Source of the DNA: Chara braunii
Taxonomy: Eukaryota; Streptophyta; Charophyceae; Charales; Characeae
Assembly (NCBI GenBank): GCA_003427395.1
Contig: BFEA01000748.1
Location: 1-49,245 of the forward strand
Reading direction: 5' to 3'
Length of the DNA: 49,245 nt
Made by a program: the position numbers and the translations under genes. Shown here in pieces: positions 19,861-30,398 of the stretch (position 1 is the stretch's first letter; each line of letters opens with the position of its first letter). A model generated the notes under the pieces. It ran no database searches, had not been told where the DNA came from, and was given only the letters and a program-made list of their open reading frames with translations.

Positions 19861-21602
19861 AGGAAGAGCGACCGATATTTGCAGGAGCGCTCGCAATAGC
19901 TGAGCCGAGGCGGACTGATCGCTTTCTGGTTAACCTCTATGAGGGAAAATACCGGGCGATTGGTTTACACCTATCGGGAGGCGAGAGTTCGGACCCAGAG
20001 ATTAGGAGGCAGGCAGCACAATTCTGTCTTAGGTCAGGGCATCTGTTTCGTAGACCTACTGGATCGAGAATGCCTCTACGTGTCGTATGTGATCGTGAGG
20101 AGAGGCAATCAATAGTAGCGGAGCTCCACGATGGCGTAGTAGGTGGACATAGAGGAGTGAAAGGCACCTATGAAAAGGTTCGCCGGCTATACTGTTGGGA
20201 AGGGAAGTACAAGGACGTAGAGGGGTATTGCCTGACTTGCAAGGAGTGTCAGAAGAGAGCCCTAGTGATGTACAAAGAGTCTCTTCATCCATCATATCCT
20301 ACCAGACTAGGAGAGAAGGTTCATATTGACTTAGTGAAAATGTCTAAAGGTGTAGGGACCCTAAATTACGTGGTTAACATACGGGATGATTTCACTGGGT
20401 TTGTAGACGGCAAGCCTATCAGGACGAAATCGGCCAAAGAAGTAAAGAACTTTGTCCTCGAATATTTGTCTCGATACGGTTGCGTTGGTAGGATTGTGAT
20501 GGATAGAGGAGCAGAATTCCTAGCAGACGAAGTCCAGAGTGTCTTCAAGAGGGCAGGAGCCAGAGTATCGATAGCCATGACCTACCACCCTCAATCCAAC
20601 TCTACTGTTGAGCGAGGTCATCAGTCCTTGATTGCATCCTTATCGAAGTGGTGTAGAGGGAAGGACAGTGACTGGCCGCGATACTTCAGATATGCAATTT
20701 GGGCGGACAATGTCACGGTCCGGGCTAGTACAGGTTATCCTCCCTATACCTTATGGTTTGGGTGACATTGTCCTTTACTGACAGAGTTTCACGTCGACAG
20801 TTGGACTACGGTCGAGTGGGTGGACCGCATGTCGCGCGAGGAGCTTCTAGCAGCTTGAACGAGACAGATAGCGTACAGGTTGGAGGATAAACTCATGACA
20901 ACAGCGGATCGGCTAGCGGTGGAAAGAGAAAAGGGGAAGGAAAGATGGGATAAGAATGTCAGGATTAGGAAGGAGAGGATATGTGAAGGGGATATGGTTC
21001 TTCTTTACGACACCACTTTGGAAAGGACTTGGTCAGGGAAAGAAGCTAATAGGTGGATGGGACCCTATCGCGTGGTTGAGGCAGTAGACTTGGGCGCCTA
21101 TATGATAGCAGAACTGGACGGATCTAAGTGGAGGGATTCTGTAGCCGGCGCCAGGTTAAAATTGTTCAGGCCAAGGGGATCTTCGAACCGTGCGCCAACA
21201 TCCTCAGATCCTACCAGAAAGGGAAAAACAAAAATGATAGATGAGTCCATGTCGACTCGGTTTGAGGTAGGAGAGAGTTTGAGGAAGAGGAAAAGAGTGG
21301 AAACCAAGAAGTTGAAGGGTTTGGTGTTAGGAAAGAGGAAAAAGTGGCTTTTCGTACTTAGGAGGCCCAAGCGGAGAGTCCGAATTAGGTGCGGGTGTCC
21401 GCCCAAACCACACCCGTCACGACAAAAAGAAAGGCGTAAGAGCCTTCCTCGAGCGGGACCCAAGCGACCGAGCCGTAGAAGGGATAGAAGCCATCTTCTA
21501 AGCCCTAGAGTCACCAGGCGGAATTGTAAAGGAAAGCCGATTAAGTGCAGACACAAGAGGGGTGTACGGGCAGTCTCGCTCGGACTTGTGCGAGTTCTCT
21601 GA
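19861..21602 (+). pseudogene. pol: Element D: pol, integrase
   Basis: Read in frame 3. Zinc module: ELHDGVVGGHRG and CLTCKECQK. Catalytic triad present: Asp in VHIDLVKMSKG, Asp in RIVMDRGAEFL, Glu in NSTVERGHQSL. TGA at 20763 and about 20856 interrupt the frame where CGA (Arg) would fit. The C-terminal domain has RWMGPYRVVEAVDLGAYM (canonical GPY), followed by a Lys/Arg-rich tail (RKRKRVETKKLKG, RRPKRRVRIRC). No chromodomain is present, unlike A and B. Confidence 0.9.
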
Positions 21603-22230
21603 CCAGCACAGGGAAGCCTCGACGAGGACGTCGAGAAGTGGTCCGGGCTACTGTCGGGCGGCCAAATGCAGTTGGCCACCCGAAATCTATGAATTTAGGC
21701 CTCCCCCAAAGCGTCGGGCCAAGATCCTTAGGGGTTTGTAGTCGGACCGATCGAACGAAAGTAGGGGCTCCAAGAAGGACCCTAAATTCTCCTCCGCCAA
21801 CTGTCGGCACTAACCCTTAAATTCGGATAATCTGAGTGGACGCGCCTACCGCAGCTGGGGCTTGCAATTTCCGTCTGTTCTGGGCCGTTTCCAGATCAGC
21901 CAGTCGGGGGCCAAGAATATGCTAGCTACCCTCCGCGCGGCATTTTTGGACTGACCGATTGATGAGGAATTAAGTCTCCAATTTTCATATAATCTAATAA
22001 AGAAAATAAAAAAAATGGTGAAAGATTAAAAAGGATAAAAAGAAAAAGAAATGAATGATTATTTTATTATTTAATGAATTTTACAATATTCTGCTCTTGA
22101 TAAATTTTAGATTAAAAAAAGATATTTATTTATCTTCCTTCATTAATTCGTACAAATTTTTACTATTTATAATTCTCCCCTGGATTTTAACCGATTCTCC
22201 TGATTTTACAGTTGTTACGAGCGGGTGATA
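21603..22230. other. Non-coding stretch after element D
   Basis: 21603-21960 is GC-rich and contains an inverted pair GCCAAATGCAGTTGGC near 21661. 21960-22200 is AT-rich. It is likely the 3' untranslated part of D. I find no repeat of it in the region before D, so I cannot define the LTRs of D. Confidence 0.45.
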
Positions 22231-23504
22231 TTAGGTGTACGAGGTCCGTATCTGGTTTGATTTCCCTTGCATGCTGCGTGTCGTGCGAGGGCTAGAGTCG
22301 ACACTAAATCTTAGTGAAACAGGCTTGGGTTATATCTGTGCCTTGGTCAGACTTCGAACAGGCTTACTAAGTTCTGGTCCTGACACTTTGGCATGGTCAC
22401 TAGTTTGGTGCAACCTCGGTACGATTACTATTGGCTTGGTTAATCGGAAGTACGGCATGGCAGTCCAGTTCGAGATGATTGCGGCATACTGTAACTGGTT
22501 CAGTATCTGGACTGGGTCCGGTTTGGGGGCTGATATGGAACAGTCACGGTGCTGGTGGACTTTGGCGCGAGATCTGGTCTGCAGTTCGATACCTTACTCT
22601 GACACGCCCACTGGTTCGAAGTCGGTGCGGTACGGGAACAGCATATTGTGGACTGATCACGGGTCCAGGATTAATCCGGTGCAGGCAGAGGTTGGTACCG
22701 GTACGGCACGCACACTCTTTGGTCCGGTATTTGGTGTGGTGAAATATTGCGGTGACTAGTTGGTTGAGCGGCCTGCGGCAGGTCTGAGACTATTGGCTGG
22801 GTGTGATGCCTGGTACTGTACTGGGGCAACATGTTTGCGGTCCCTTTATTTCAAATGTTGATTCTTGGCTTTGTCCGGGCTGCTGGGACTCACTGCTGTT
22901 ATTTTTATGTTATTAGTTTGGTAAGGTCTGGCTCTACGGCGACATGGTCGTGGCGTTATGATTAATGGTCCGGTGCTGGTACGAGGTGGTCCAATTGACA
23001 CCGATATTCCACGCATGGACCAGAAACTATTTACTTTATTACCGGAATTACCTACGGGCCCAAACCCTCGGTACTAACCAAGGGAGCCACTGCTACGGTG
23101 CCTTCCCAGAGGGCCTGGTAGGGCTGGTGCCACTCCGCCTACGAGTTGGGCGTGGGCTGGGCCAGCAGGGGGATATAGAGGGAAGACCAGATGATGAAGG
23201 GGGATGGGGTGGCGTACGAGGAGAAGAGGGCGACTTTTATTCGGGGGAGTACCAGGAGTACAGTGCGAACAAGGGGGGGAAAAGGTCATCGCGGCGGCCA
23301 TGACCGGGGAGTGGGCGGACAACACCGGCGTGCCAGGCGTATCTGACGCTCTGTTAGCACCTATGACGTGGGGAAGGGGGAGGCTTTTTCAGGGAGTGTG
23401 CTAGGCGTGCACAACCCTCAGGAGGTTCAACTGATCGGCGTCCATATTCGGCGAGAGTGAGTGCGTTGTGCTCAGCGCGTTGGCAGACACGCACGGTTCG
23501 ATTG
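22231..23504. other. GC/GT-rich stretch, no recognised content
   Basis: It is rich in GGTCCGG, GGTACGG and CTGGTTCG-like words, as if built of degenerate short repeats. ORFs of 174 and 112 codons cross it but resemble nothing I know and have no neighbour support. It may be the upstream part of the G2 LTR, because in orientation it precedes the 49-bp array, but the start of the LTR cannot be fixed. Confidence 0.4.
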
Positions 23505-24195
23505 AATTACCAATCACGCAACCCGCTGCCAGCGGGAGAGTACATTTCAAGTGAATTGCCAATCAGGCAACCCGCTGCCAGCGGGAGACTTCATTTCAAG
23601 TGAATTGCTAATCAGGCAACCCGCTGCCAGCGGGAGAGTACATTTCAAGTGAGCTGCCAATCAGGCAACCCGCTGCTAGCGGGAAAGCAAATTTCCAGTG
23701 GTCTACCAACCGGGCAATCCGCTGCCAGCGGGAGAGTACATTTCCAATGAATTGCCAATCAGGCAACCCGCTGCCAGCGTAAGACTATATTTCAAGTGAA
23801 TTGCTAATCAGGCAACCCGCCGCCAGCGAGAGAGTACATTTCAAGTGAGCTGCCAATCAGGCTACCCGCTTCTAGCAGGAGAGGACATTTCCAGTGGTCT
23901 GCCAACCGGACAATCCGCTGCCAGCGGGAGAGTACATTTCAAGTGAATTGCCAATCAGGCAACCCGCTGCCAGTGGGAGACTACATTTCAAGTGAATTGC
24001 TAATCAGGCAACCCGCTGCCAGCGGGAGAGTACATTTCAAGTGAGCAGCCAATGAAGTAACCCGCTGCTAGCGGGGGAGCACATTTCCAGTGATCAGCCG
24101 ACCGGGCAACCCGCTGCCAGCGGGAGAGTACATTTTAAGTGAACTGCCAATCAAGTAACCCGCTGCTAGCGGGGGAGTACATTTCCAGTGATGAG
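23505..24195 (+). repeat. 49-bp minisatellite in the G2 LTR, about 14 units, four-unit higher-order pattern
   Basis: Units are 49 bp with the core CCCGCTGCCAGCGGG, able to form a 6-bp stem. Variant types recur every four units (196 bp): units with AGACT after the hairpin, units starting TGAATTGCTAATC, units starting TGAGC with CTAGC in the core and TTTCCAG at the end, and units starting TGGTCT with CAACCGG. There are no unique spacers, so it is not a CRISPR array. Confidence 0.93.
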
Positions 24196-24223
24196 CCAAC
24201 CGGCGGGAGAGTGACAGCGCAAC

Positions 24224-24330
24224 AGAGAGAGAGAGAGGTGGGAGACTGACAGCACAGCAGAGAGAGAGAGAGGGGAGAGTGACAGCGTAGGAGAGAGAAA
24301 GAGAGAGAGAGAGAGGGAGAGAGAGAGAGG

Positions 24331-24383
<53 letters not shown>

Positions 24384-24396
24384 AGAGAGAGAGAGA
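24224..24396. repeat. (GA)n tracts in the G2 LTR
   Basis: Three GA-rich runs separated by GACAGC-type spacers; the longest is 24293-24396. It is the counterpart of the CT tract in G1. ORFs on it are artefacts. Confidence 0.93.
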
Positions 24397-25102
24397 GTGT
24401 GTACACGAGAGGGAGAAGTCACCCACTATGAAGGGGATGAAAGATCTTCCTTCAATATGGAAATTTCACGGGACTTTTGGACGTGATCTTAGTTGAAAGT
24501 TCGAAAGTTTTCACACAGAGTAGCAATTGACGATCCGTTTTCACACGCTTCAGGGGGACTTTAACGCGAAAGGCTTTACCGTTCGGATTTTCAATCCATC
24601 AATATTTGGACATCATGGTTGGAGGCAAGACAATGACCACCCGTGTCTAAAAGTGGTAACTTGGGTTACCTGCTTACTACTCGAACAACAAAGTGAAAAC
24701 TGGTCATATTGTGTACCTCCTTCAGAGATGGACGTGAGACTTATCAGGAGGGCATGTTTGATAGGCAGGCACACTATCCCCATCAATGGAAAATTTGGTG
24801 AATGCCCCCCCTGCTGTTCCATCACATCTCTAGACTGTATCTGATATTTCAACCATATTTGTGTGTATCTCAGATCTGTGGGTTTGAGTGGTCGTCTGTT
24901 TATTTTATTTTACTTTTATATTGACTGATTGCATGAACCTTCATACATAGCAGATAGAAAGAAGCGTGTGACAGACAGAGCAAACTCCATCACCCTGCTG
25001 GTCGCTGAAGACCTTTGAAGTGGGCACGGCGGGTGACAGACGCCGCAGCCCCTGGCTTCAGCGAACGAGCAGGCGAACCCTCCCCGGGTTTCCTCACAAC
25101 GT

Positions 25103-26158
25103 GTAACAGACGCCTAGATTAGCCACCGCACCGCCCACAGCTTGAGCGGGGGCTGCTCCTTGTGCTATAGGTGCAGGCCGGATGGGGATGGGGCGCATCG
25201 ACCTCATAAAAGATTGTATTCGAGCATTATGCTTATGTTGTTTTTTCTTGCTCTCTTGCATCAAGCTAGCTAGCGTTTGAGTTAGTTCCAATATGACATT
25301 TGATTCGCTTGGCCTCGTAAAGGTATCAGGGGGAGGCGTAGGTGTAGCCATCACAGGCAATCCCATGGTTGTGACCGGTATCGATCTCTTAGTTACTTGT
25401 TCTAAATGTTAAGTGACGGGGCCAGAGACGAAACCCATATTCTCAAATTTGTTTTGAAGCGCGGCTAACTCGGCCTTCGCTCTGGCCCATTCTGAAGAGT
25501 CCCCTTCCTTGGCATGGTCTTCCTCTTCAAGGAAGTTAACGGCAAACTTTTGCTCCATTTCCTCCGCAGCATCCATGATCTGCTGCATGGTGTGACTGAT
25601 TGGGGAGAACTGCTTTAGCGATTTCGCCCCTATTGCACGGCTACGAAGCCCATCGATAAATAAATCCCTCCCGACCTCCTCGCGCCGCTCTGACTTGACA
25701 AACAACCTATAAAACCTACCGCGATATTTAGTGACGGATTCGAGGGGCTTCTGAACTCGATCTTTAATTATGAAGAAAGCCTGTTCAGGGTGGATACAGT
25801 CAAATCGGTTTAGGAAGTCCCTCTCGAAGGTTGGGAGATCTACCCGGGCGTAAGTGCTGAACCAGTGGTGGGCGTCTCCTCCCAACCGGGCGGGGATGTT
25901 AATCCTAGCTTCGTCATTGTCGTATTGCTGAGCTCGCAGCATGGCTAGCCATGCTCTGGCCAGATGATGGGCGGGATCGAAAAGGTACAGATCGGGCAGG
26001 GTCGCAGGTGCGCGAGCTTGAGGATTAGGACTTCCTTGCAGCGCATTGGCATTTGGTCCTGGATTGGGTTTCATGTTGGCGGCCTGTCGACCTACCGATC
26101 TGCCCCTAGTTACTATAAGATCGCGTTGTGGCGCGTTCCTCTGCCTAGGACACCCCAT
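25103..26158 (-). pseudogene. gag: Element E: gag, truncated at the zinc knuckle
   Basis: On the minus strand ATG 26158 starts MGCPRQRNAPQRDLIVTRGR. This is preferred because the primer site lies about 60 bases upstream and element F starts similarly. The capsid domain is seen as LPDLYLFDPAHHLARAWLAM, RLGGDAHHWFSTYARVDL, TFERDFLNRFDCIHPEQAFF and EEMEQKFAVNFLEEE. TAA at 25409-25411 interrupts it where F has Tyr. The frame then continues (LELTQTLASLMQESKKK) to VCY, the first Cys of the zinc knuckle, at about 25103, where G2 cuts it. The downstream pol is not in the window. It is close to F gag in sequence and better preserved. Confidence 0.9.
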
Positions 26159-26219
26159 GTTTGCCAGATTGTTCCTTGTATCCTACCTAATTGACAATCT
26201 TTGGGCCTGCCACGTGGCG

Positions 26220-26231
26220 GCTCTGATACCA
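26220..26231 (-). promoter_or_regulatory. Element E: primer-binding site for initiator tRNA-Met
   Basis: The minus strand reads TGGTATCAGAGC followed by CGCCACG. It directly follows the LTR end GAGCGTGAGTT. It fixes E as a minus-strand element with its 5' LTR to the right. Confidence 0.9.
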
Positions 26232-26422
26232 AACTCACGCTCGGCGGGACTTCCTAATCAGAGTGGGAGTGGGCCAAGAAGTGCGAAAAGGGGGTGTGCC
26301 AAGGATTTTAGGAAAGTGGGGGTGGAGTCCCAGGTTGGAGCTGAGATCTCCGGTGGCAAGTTTCAGGGATGCGAATGCAAGAGGGTAGGCGCAAATGGAA
26401 AAGAAGAGCTACCGCCTCCATT

Positions 26423-26562
26423 GGTTTCGTCGTCTAGGTCGGACTCGTATCTGATGCACCGTTGGAATGCTATGGCTATCCCGCTGGCTGGTGGTTCCGT
26501 CGTCTAGGTCGGACTCGTATTTGATGCACCGTTGGGACGCTATGGATATCCCGCTGGCTGGT
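26423..26562. repeat. Two tandem copies of a 70-bp unit in the E LTR
   Basis: GTCGTCTAGGTCGGACTCGT recurs at a distance of 70 bases, followed by GATGCACCGTTGG and ATCCCGCTGGCTGGT in both copies. A few point differences separate them. The F LTR lacks it. Confidence 0.9.
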
Positions 26563-27593
26563 CATCTGCCGACGTCGAATGTCGCAAGTCTCAGAATCCG
26601 ACGCGGGTGGCGTCAACCGAAGGCTGTGCGCCCGTCGTTCTTCCTCCGAGCGAGTTCGCAGGATGAAGCCGGAGGCTCGGTACTCATGGTCCTGCAGACA
26701 CTCTGAGCAAGGGGGAAGGAGCAATTGCGCGCCATGGGACGATGGTTAGGGATAGGGTAGGATGCGGTGATAGGGAGCGAATTCGGTCCCCAGGATAATG
26801 ATTCCGGGTTCCTCGACGACGTGACACATGTATGAGCTAGGACAACTGGGGAGATGGGGAATATGTCCCAAGGCCTGATCGATATCCCACTCGCAAACGC
26901 GTTTGTTCCCCGTTAAATAGGAAAATTCTGGAGGTTCCGCCATTGATCGTGCAGACAAGCAAAAGTGTTCCCAATATTCTCGAAATTCCTTATCCCTCAA
27001 GCACTCACGGTCAGTTATACAAAAGGGGATTCTGATATTCATACTGCAAGTCGGGTTGGAAAGCCAACCATTCGGGAAGTTGGGCCGAGTAGATGTTTTG
27101 CAGACATGAGTGTAAGCAGCGACCTTCCTCGTTCGGGCCTACTCGTATGTGCACATGACTTGTCCTTCAGGCAGGTGGATGAAGGCCAACAACTCACAAG
27201 GTGGATAATCCTATAGTGGGACAGACATCTAATCATCTAGCATGCTTATCTAATCCTTACACAGACAGAAACATACTGACATCTGTGCATCCAGATTCAC
27301 ATACACACACACGTTCAAACAAAAGGAGTCGATGATCCTTTTGCAATGCTTCTTTGGCCATCGTCCTGGAGATCACACAAGATTCGATCGCAGGCGACCA
27401 ACCAATCAGATTTGTCGATTCAAATAGAAAGAGAAGGGAAGTGGGGGAGACAATCACACATCAGTCCCTGAGAAGAAATAAAGGAAAGATCCGAGATGCC
27501 GATCCAAAAGTATAAGGGCGACTTGCGCCAGATACCAAAATTGCTCTCAAAATTGCTCAGAAGAATACAAGAGAAACACCATCACAACACATC

Positions 27594-27596
<3 letters not shown>

Positions 27597-27663
<67 letters not shown>
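27597..27663. repeat. (CT)n microsatellite in the E LTR
   Basis: About 67 bp of pure CT. On the minus strand it corresponds to the shorter GA run of the F LTR at 31481-31501. Confidence 0.95.
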
Positions 27664-27668
<5 letters not shown>

Positions 27669-28819
27669 CACACCATCCCGATGTGTGTAGCTCGTCGCCT
27701 CGCACCCACACAGAGTTGTCACCCCGCTTAGTCTGAGCATGCAAGCCCGGTTCGCCTGTGCGCCACAGTCCGTTGCGGCCCCACGTCAACCCCACATACC
27801 CAGCACCAACCCGTCGGATCGCCCAACTCTCCACTCACCTTCCAACTCTCACTCATTAGTCGATCCTCTCGACCGCCCTAACTCCAAAATTCTTAGAGAG
27901 CGAGTTAATCGCGCTTGCGAAATTTATAGCGTGCATGCTTGCGCGAGATATCCGGGGTTGTACCTGAGTGGGAAGGAAGGAGGAGGAAGGAAGTGCCTAC
28001 GTCTGCATGGCCAGGCTGCGACGTGGGGGACGTAGCTACACTCCACACATCGAGCCGGTCATGCAAGCGTTCGGGCAAATAGGACAGGGGGAAAAGTACG
28101 GGCGCACAGGGGCGCCACAAAAGATATCAAGAACGAGAGGATTACAGTTGCAATCACGCCTGCCAAAACAAAAATTACAGTTACACGCAAGGATTAAGGC
28201 GCGGGAAAGTCAGAGCATAGATCCTGACGCCGCAAAGCGTGTGCAAGCAAGAAGCGTCGTGCAGTAGAAATTGAGATGCGCCCAAATTCCTAATCTAAAT
28301 CCTAATTGCAAAACGAAATTCGGAACGAAGCAATTTCTGAGAGCCCACGGGGCCTCGACGTCAATTGAAAATTGAAAAAGATTTTCCCGCGCGACGATCA
28401 CATCAAAATTCCCATTTCCCACTGCAGAACAAAAAAGAAGTTATGGCAACAGTTACCCATCGCGCTCTCTAAGGCGCGATCAACTACCAACTGTCGTGGG
28501 ACTATCCCGACCTCGATTCCGAAAAACAAGAAAAGCAAGGGCACCCACATAATCCAACAGACCATCCCGCTTCAACCCCCAAAGTAGCCTTGCGTAGAAA
28601 GTCACGCAGTCGCAGAAAACGATCGTCACAACCTGACCCCTACTTCCCCACTCAACCATGGTTGAAGCGGATGCCATGCAAGCCCTGTTGCACGGGTTCT
28701 AGGTGAAAACCAAGATGTTGTACAGGCTACCTTGTTCTATAGCGAAAGAAAAACGAGCACTAACCCCCTGGCCATAATACTTAATTCATACCCCACTCAT
28801 TCAACGGAAAAAAGAATAT

Positions 28820-29254
28820 GGGCCTCGCTGCACTACTCTAGACTCTCGAAATATTTCAAGAGTTCGACTACCATTGTCAGAGAGGCGAGACTCTCAAAAT
28901 AACCGCCTTCGCTGGACTTACTATAGAACCTTTTACACCAAATGAACTCCCGAAACCCTGGGTGTCGTCTGACTCGACAGAAGAGCTGCACCACTGCGCT
29001 ACGGGACAAAGTCTGGCTGCCGGGACAAGAGGTCCACTCTCGAAAAACGAGCCTGTCGGCGGGCAACTCCCGAGGACACTTGCAAATTCGTTCTTTGTAG
29101 GCGGGCAACTTTCGACGTTTCGAGAGTGGCGTTATATTGTGGCTTCTGACTGACACAGCTCTCAATCGGGTTTCCAGAGTTTCCCAATTGAGAGTAAGTG
29201 CAGCGAAGACCCACTCTCAAAACTTCGAGAGTCTAGAGTTGTGCAGCGAGGCCC
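28820..29254. mobile_element. MITE-like element 1, 435 bp
   Basis: Terminal inverted repeats of about 31 bp with one mismatch: it starts GGGCCTCGCTGCACTACTCT and the other end, reversed, starts GGGCCTCGCTGCACAACTCT. TAT flanks both sides (28817-28819 and 29255-29257), a possible 3-bp target duplication. It has no coding capacity, so it is non-autonomous. The superfamily is not clear to me. Confidence 0.8.
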
Positions 29255-29364
29255 TATACGTATTGCCTTGGGCACTGGGCCCTGCTATAATAAGTAAACG
29301 GTTTGAGGGAAAATAAATAAATAAATGTACCTATAATCTATCGTCAAACAGAGCATATATATAT

Positions 29365-29484
29365 GGGCCTGCCACACCACTTTCGAAATGTGAAAAAGAC
29401 AAAATTGTGGCGGGTGCATCTGGCCACGTTAGAGCAGGAAGTTCATTCTCATATTGCACATTTCGAGAGTTGTGTGGTGATGCC
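29365..29484. mobile_element. MITE-like element 2, 120 bp
   Basis: It begins GGGCCTGCCACACCACTTTC and ends GAGAGTTGTGTGGTGATGCC. The ends pair with several mismatches over about 28 bp. It lies in ATAT on both sides, so the target duplication is ambiguous. It is related to the elements at 28820 and 43425 by the CCACACCACT.TCGAA motif. Confidence 0.65.
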
Positions 29485-29504
29485 ATATGTATTCACTACG
29501 TATA

Positions 29505-30204
29505 GGGCCTCACCGGACGGCACAACTAACGAAACTTGAACGACCACCAAACTCACGAGGCCACGCGAAGCCCGAATCCACCATTTCACTCCGTTTTTCG
29601 CCTCACTGCCCCACAACACACACGAAAACTCTCGCGAGAATGCCAAACGAGAGTCATGCGGGATTCTTTTTGCTATGGTCCAACTTTGCAGATAGACCTC
29701 GGTTGGAGCTACGCGGCACACTCGTGAGATTTCGCAGCTCTTCCAGGGGGTCGCCGCACGGTGCACGAAACAAATAAAAAAACGACTTCGTTTCGTGAAT
29801 GAGTCGCCAGACAACACCCACACGACCTTTGTCAGAACACAAGTCGTGAATGTTGTCAGACTCCAAGTTCGTGAGGTAAACAGCACACACGGAAACTCGT
29901 AGGCCGTCCCTACCTACAATGCTCGCGAACTCGTAGGCCCTCCGCTGGTAGGCTGGAGGAGCTGCGAAATCCAACGAGTGTGTCGCGTTGCTCCAACCGA
30001 GGTCCGTTTAAAAATTTGGACTGTAGCGAAACGAATCCTGGTCTACTCTCGCCAGGGCGTTCTCGTGAGAGTTTTCGTGTGTGTTGTGGGGCGGTGAGGC
30101 GAAAAGCGAAGCGAAACGGTGGATCCGGGCTTCGCGAGGCCTCGCGAGGCCTCGCGAGTTTGGTGGTCGTTTCGTTTCTTTAGTTGTGTCATCCGGCGAG
30201 GCCC
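29505..30204. mobile_element. Foldback element, 700 bp with arms of about 240 bp
   Basis: The left end GGGCCTCACCGGACGGCACA and the right end, reversed, GGGCCTCGCCGGATGACACA begin long inverted arms (29505-29745 and 29960-30204). They share TTTTCGTGTGTGTTGTGGGG and GAGTTTGGTGGTCGTT in the arms. ORFs named on both strands here are mirror images of each other and not genes. Confidence 0.78.
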
Positions 30205-30398
30205 CCAGCCGGCCAGTGGAGGACCTACGAGTTCGTGAGCGCTGTAGGCAGGGAAGACTCGCGCAAGATGTTAACCTCTTGCACTTGGAGTCTGATAGCA
30301 TTCACGACTTGTCTTCTGACAGAGGTCGTGTGGGTGCTGTGCGACGACTCCTTCGCAAAAGGAAGTCATTTTTTTTTTCCATCTCGTGCACCGTGCTC

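Larger units (their letters stand above)
23505..25101 (+). mobile_element. Element G2: second G LTR, plus orientation, left end undefined
   Basis: It holds, in order, the 49-bp array, the GA tract (24224-24396), and unique sequence to CCTCACAAC at 25092-25100. It is the inverted copy of G1 and preserves the undisturbed site into which B inserted (GGTTACCTGCTTACTACTCG around 24665-24684). Its right end lies inside the gag of element E, so it is a solo LTR or the 3' end of an element inserted in E. The last base pair differs from G1 (CAACG against CAACA). Confidence 0.8.
26232..28720 (-). mobile_element. Element E: 5' LTR, about 2.5 kb, right end approximate
   Basis: The minus strand resembles the F LTR along its length: GTCGAGGCCCCGTGGGCTCT near 28360 against GTCGAGCCCCGATGGCTCTC in F, GTAACTGTAATTTTTG against GCAACTGTAATCTTGG, the GA tract at 27597-27663, and GAGATCTCAG..CCTTGGCACACCCC near the end. 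The size agrees with F (2.4 kb). The start, perhaps TGTACAACATC near 28720, is a guess. ORFs inside (for example 26746-27042) have no recognised product. Confidence 0.75.

Noticed and set aside
22235-22759. 174-codon ORF as a gene
   Set aside because: It has no recognisable domain, lies in short-repeat GT-rich DNA, and is crossed by a second ORF in another frame.
23505-24195. CRISPR-like array
   Set aside because: Units of 49 bp follow each other without unique spacers, no cas genes occur, and the setting is a plant-type retrotransposon LTR. It is a minisatellite.
1744-25101. G1 and G2 as the two LTRs of one element
   Set aside because: They are in opposite orientation; LTRs of one element are direct repeats.
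15626-25101. G2 as the 3' LTR of element D
   Set aside because: Orientation fits, but no matching LTR end or tRNA-Asp primer site is found before D, so the link cannot be shown.
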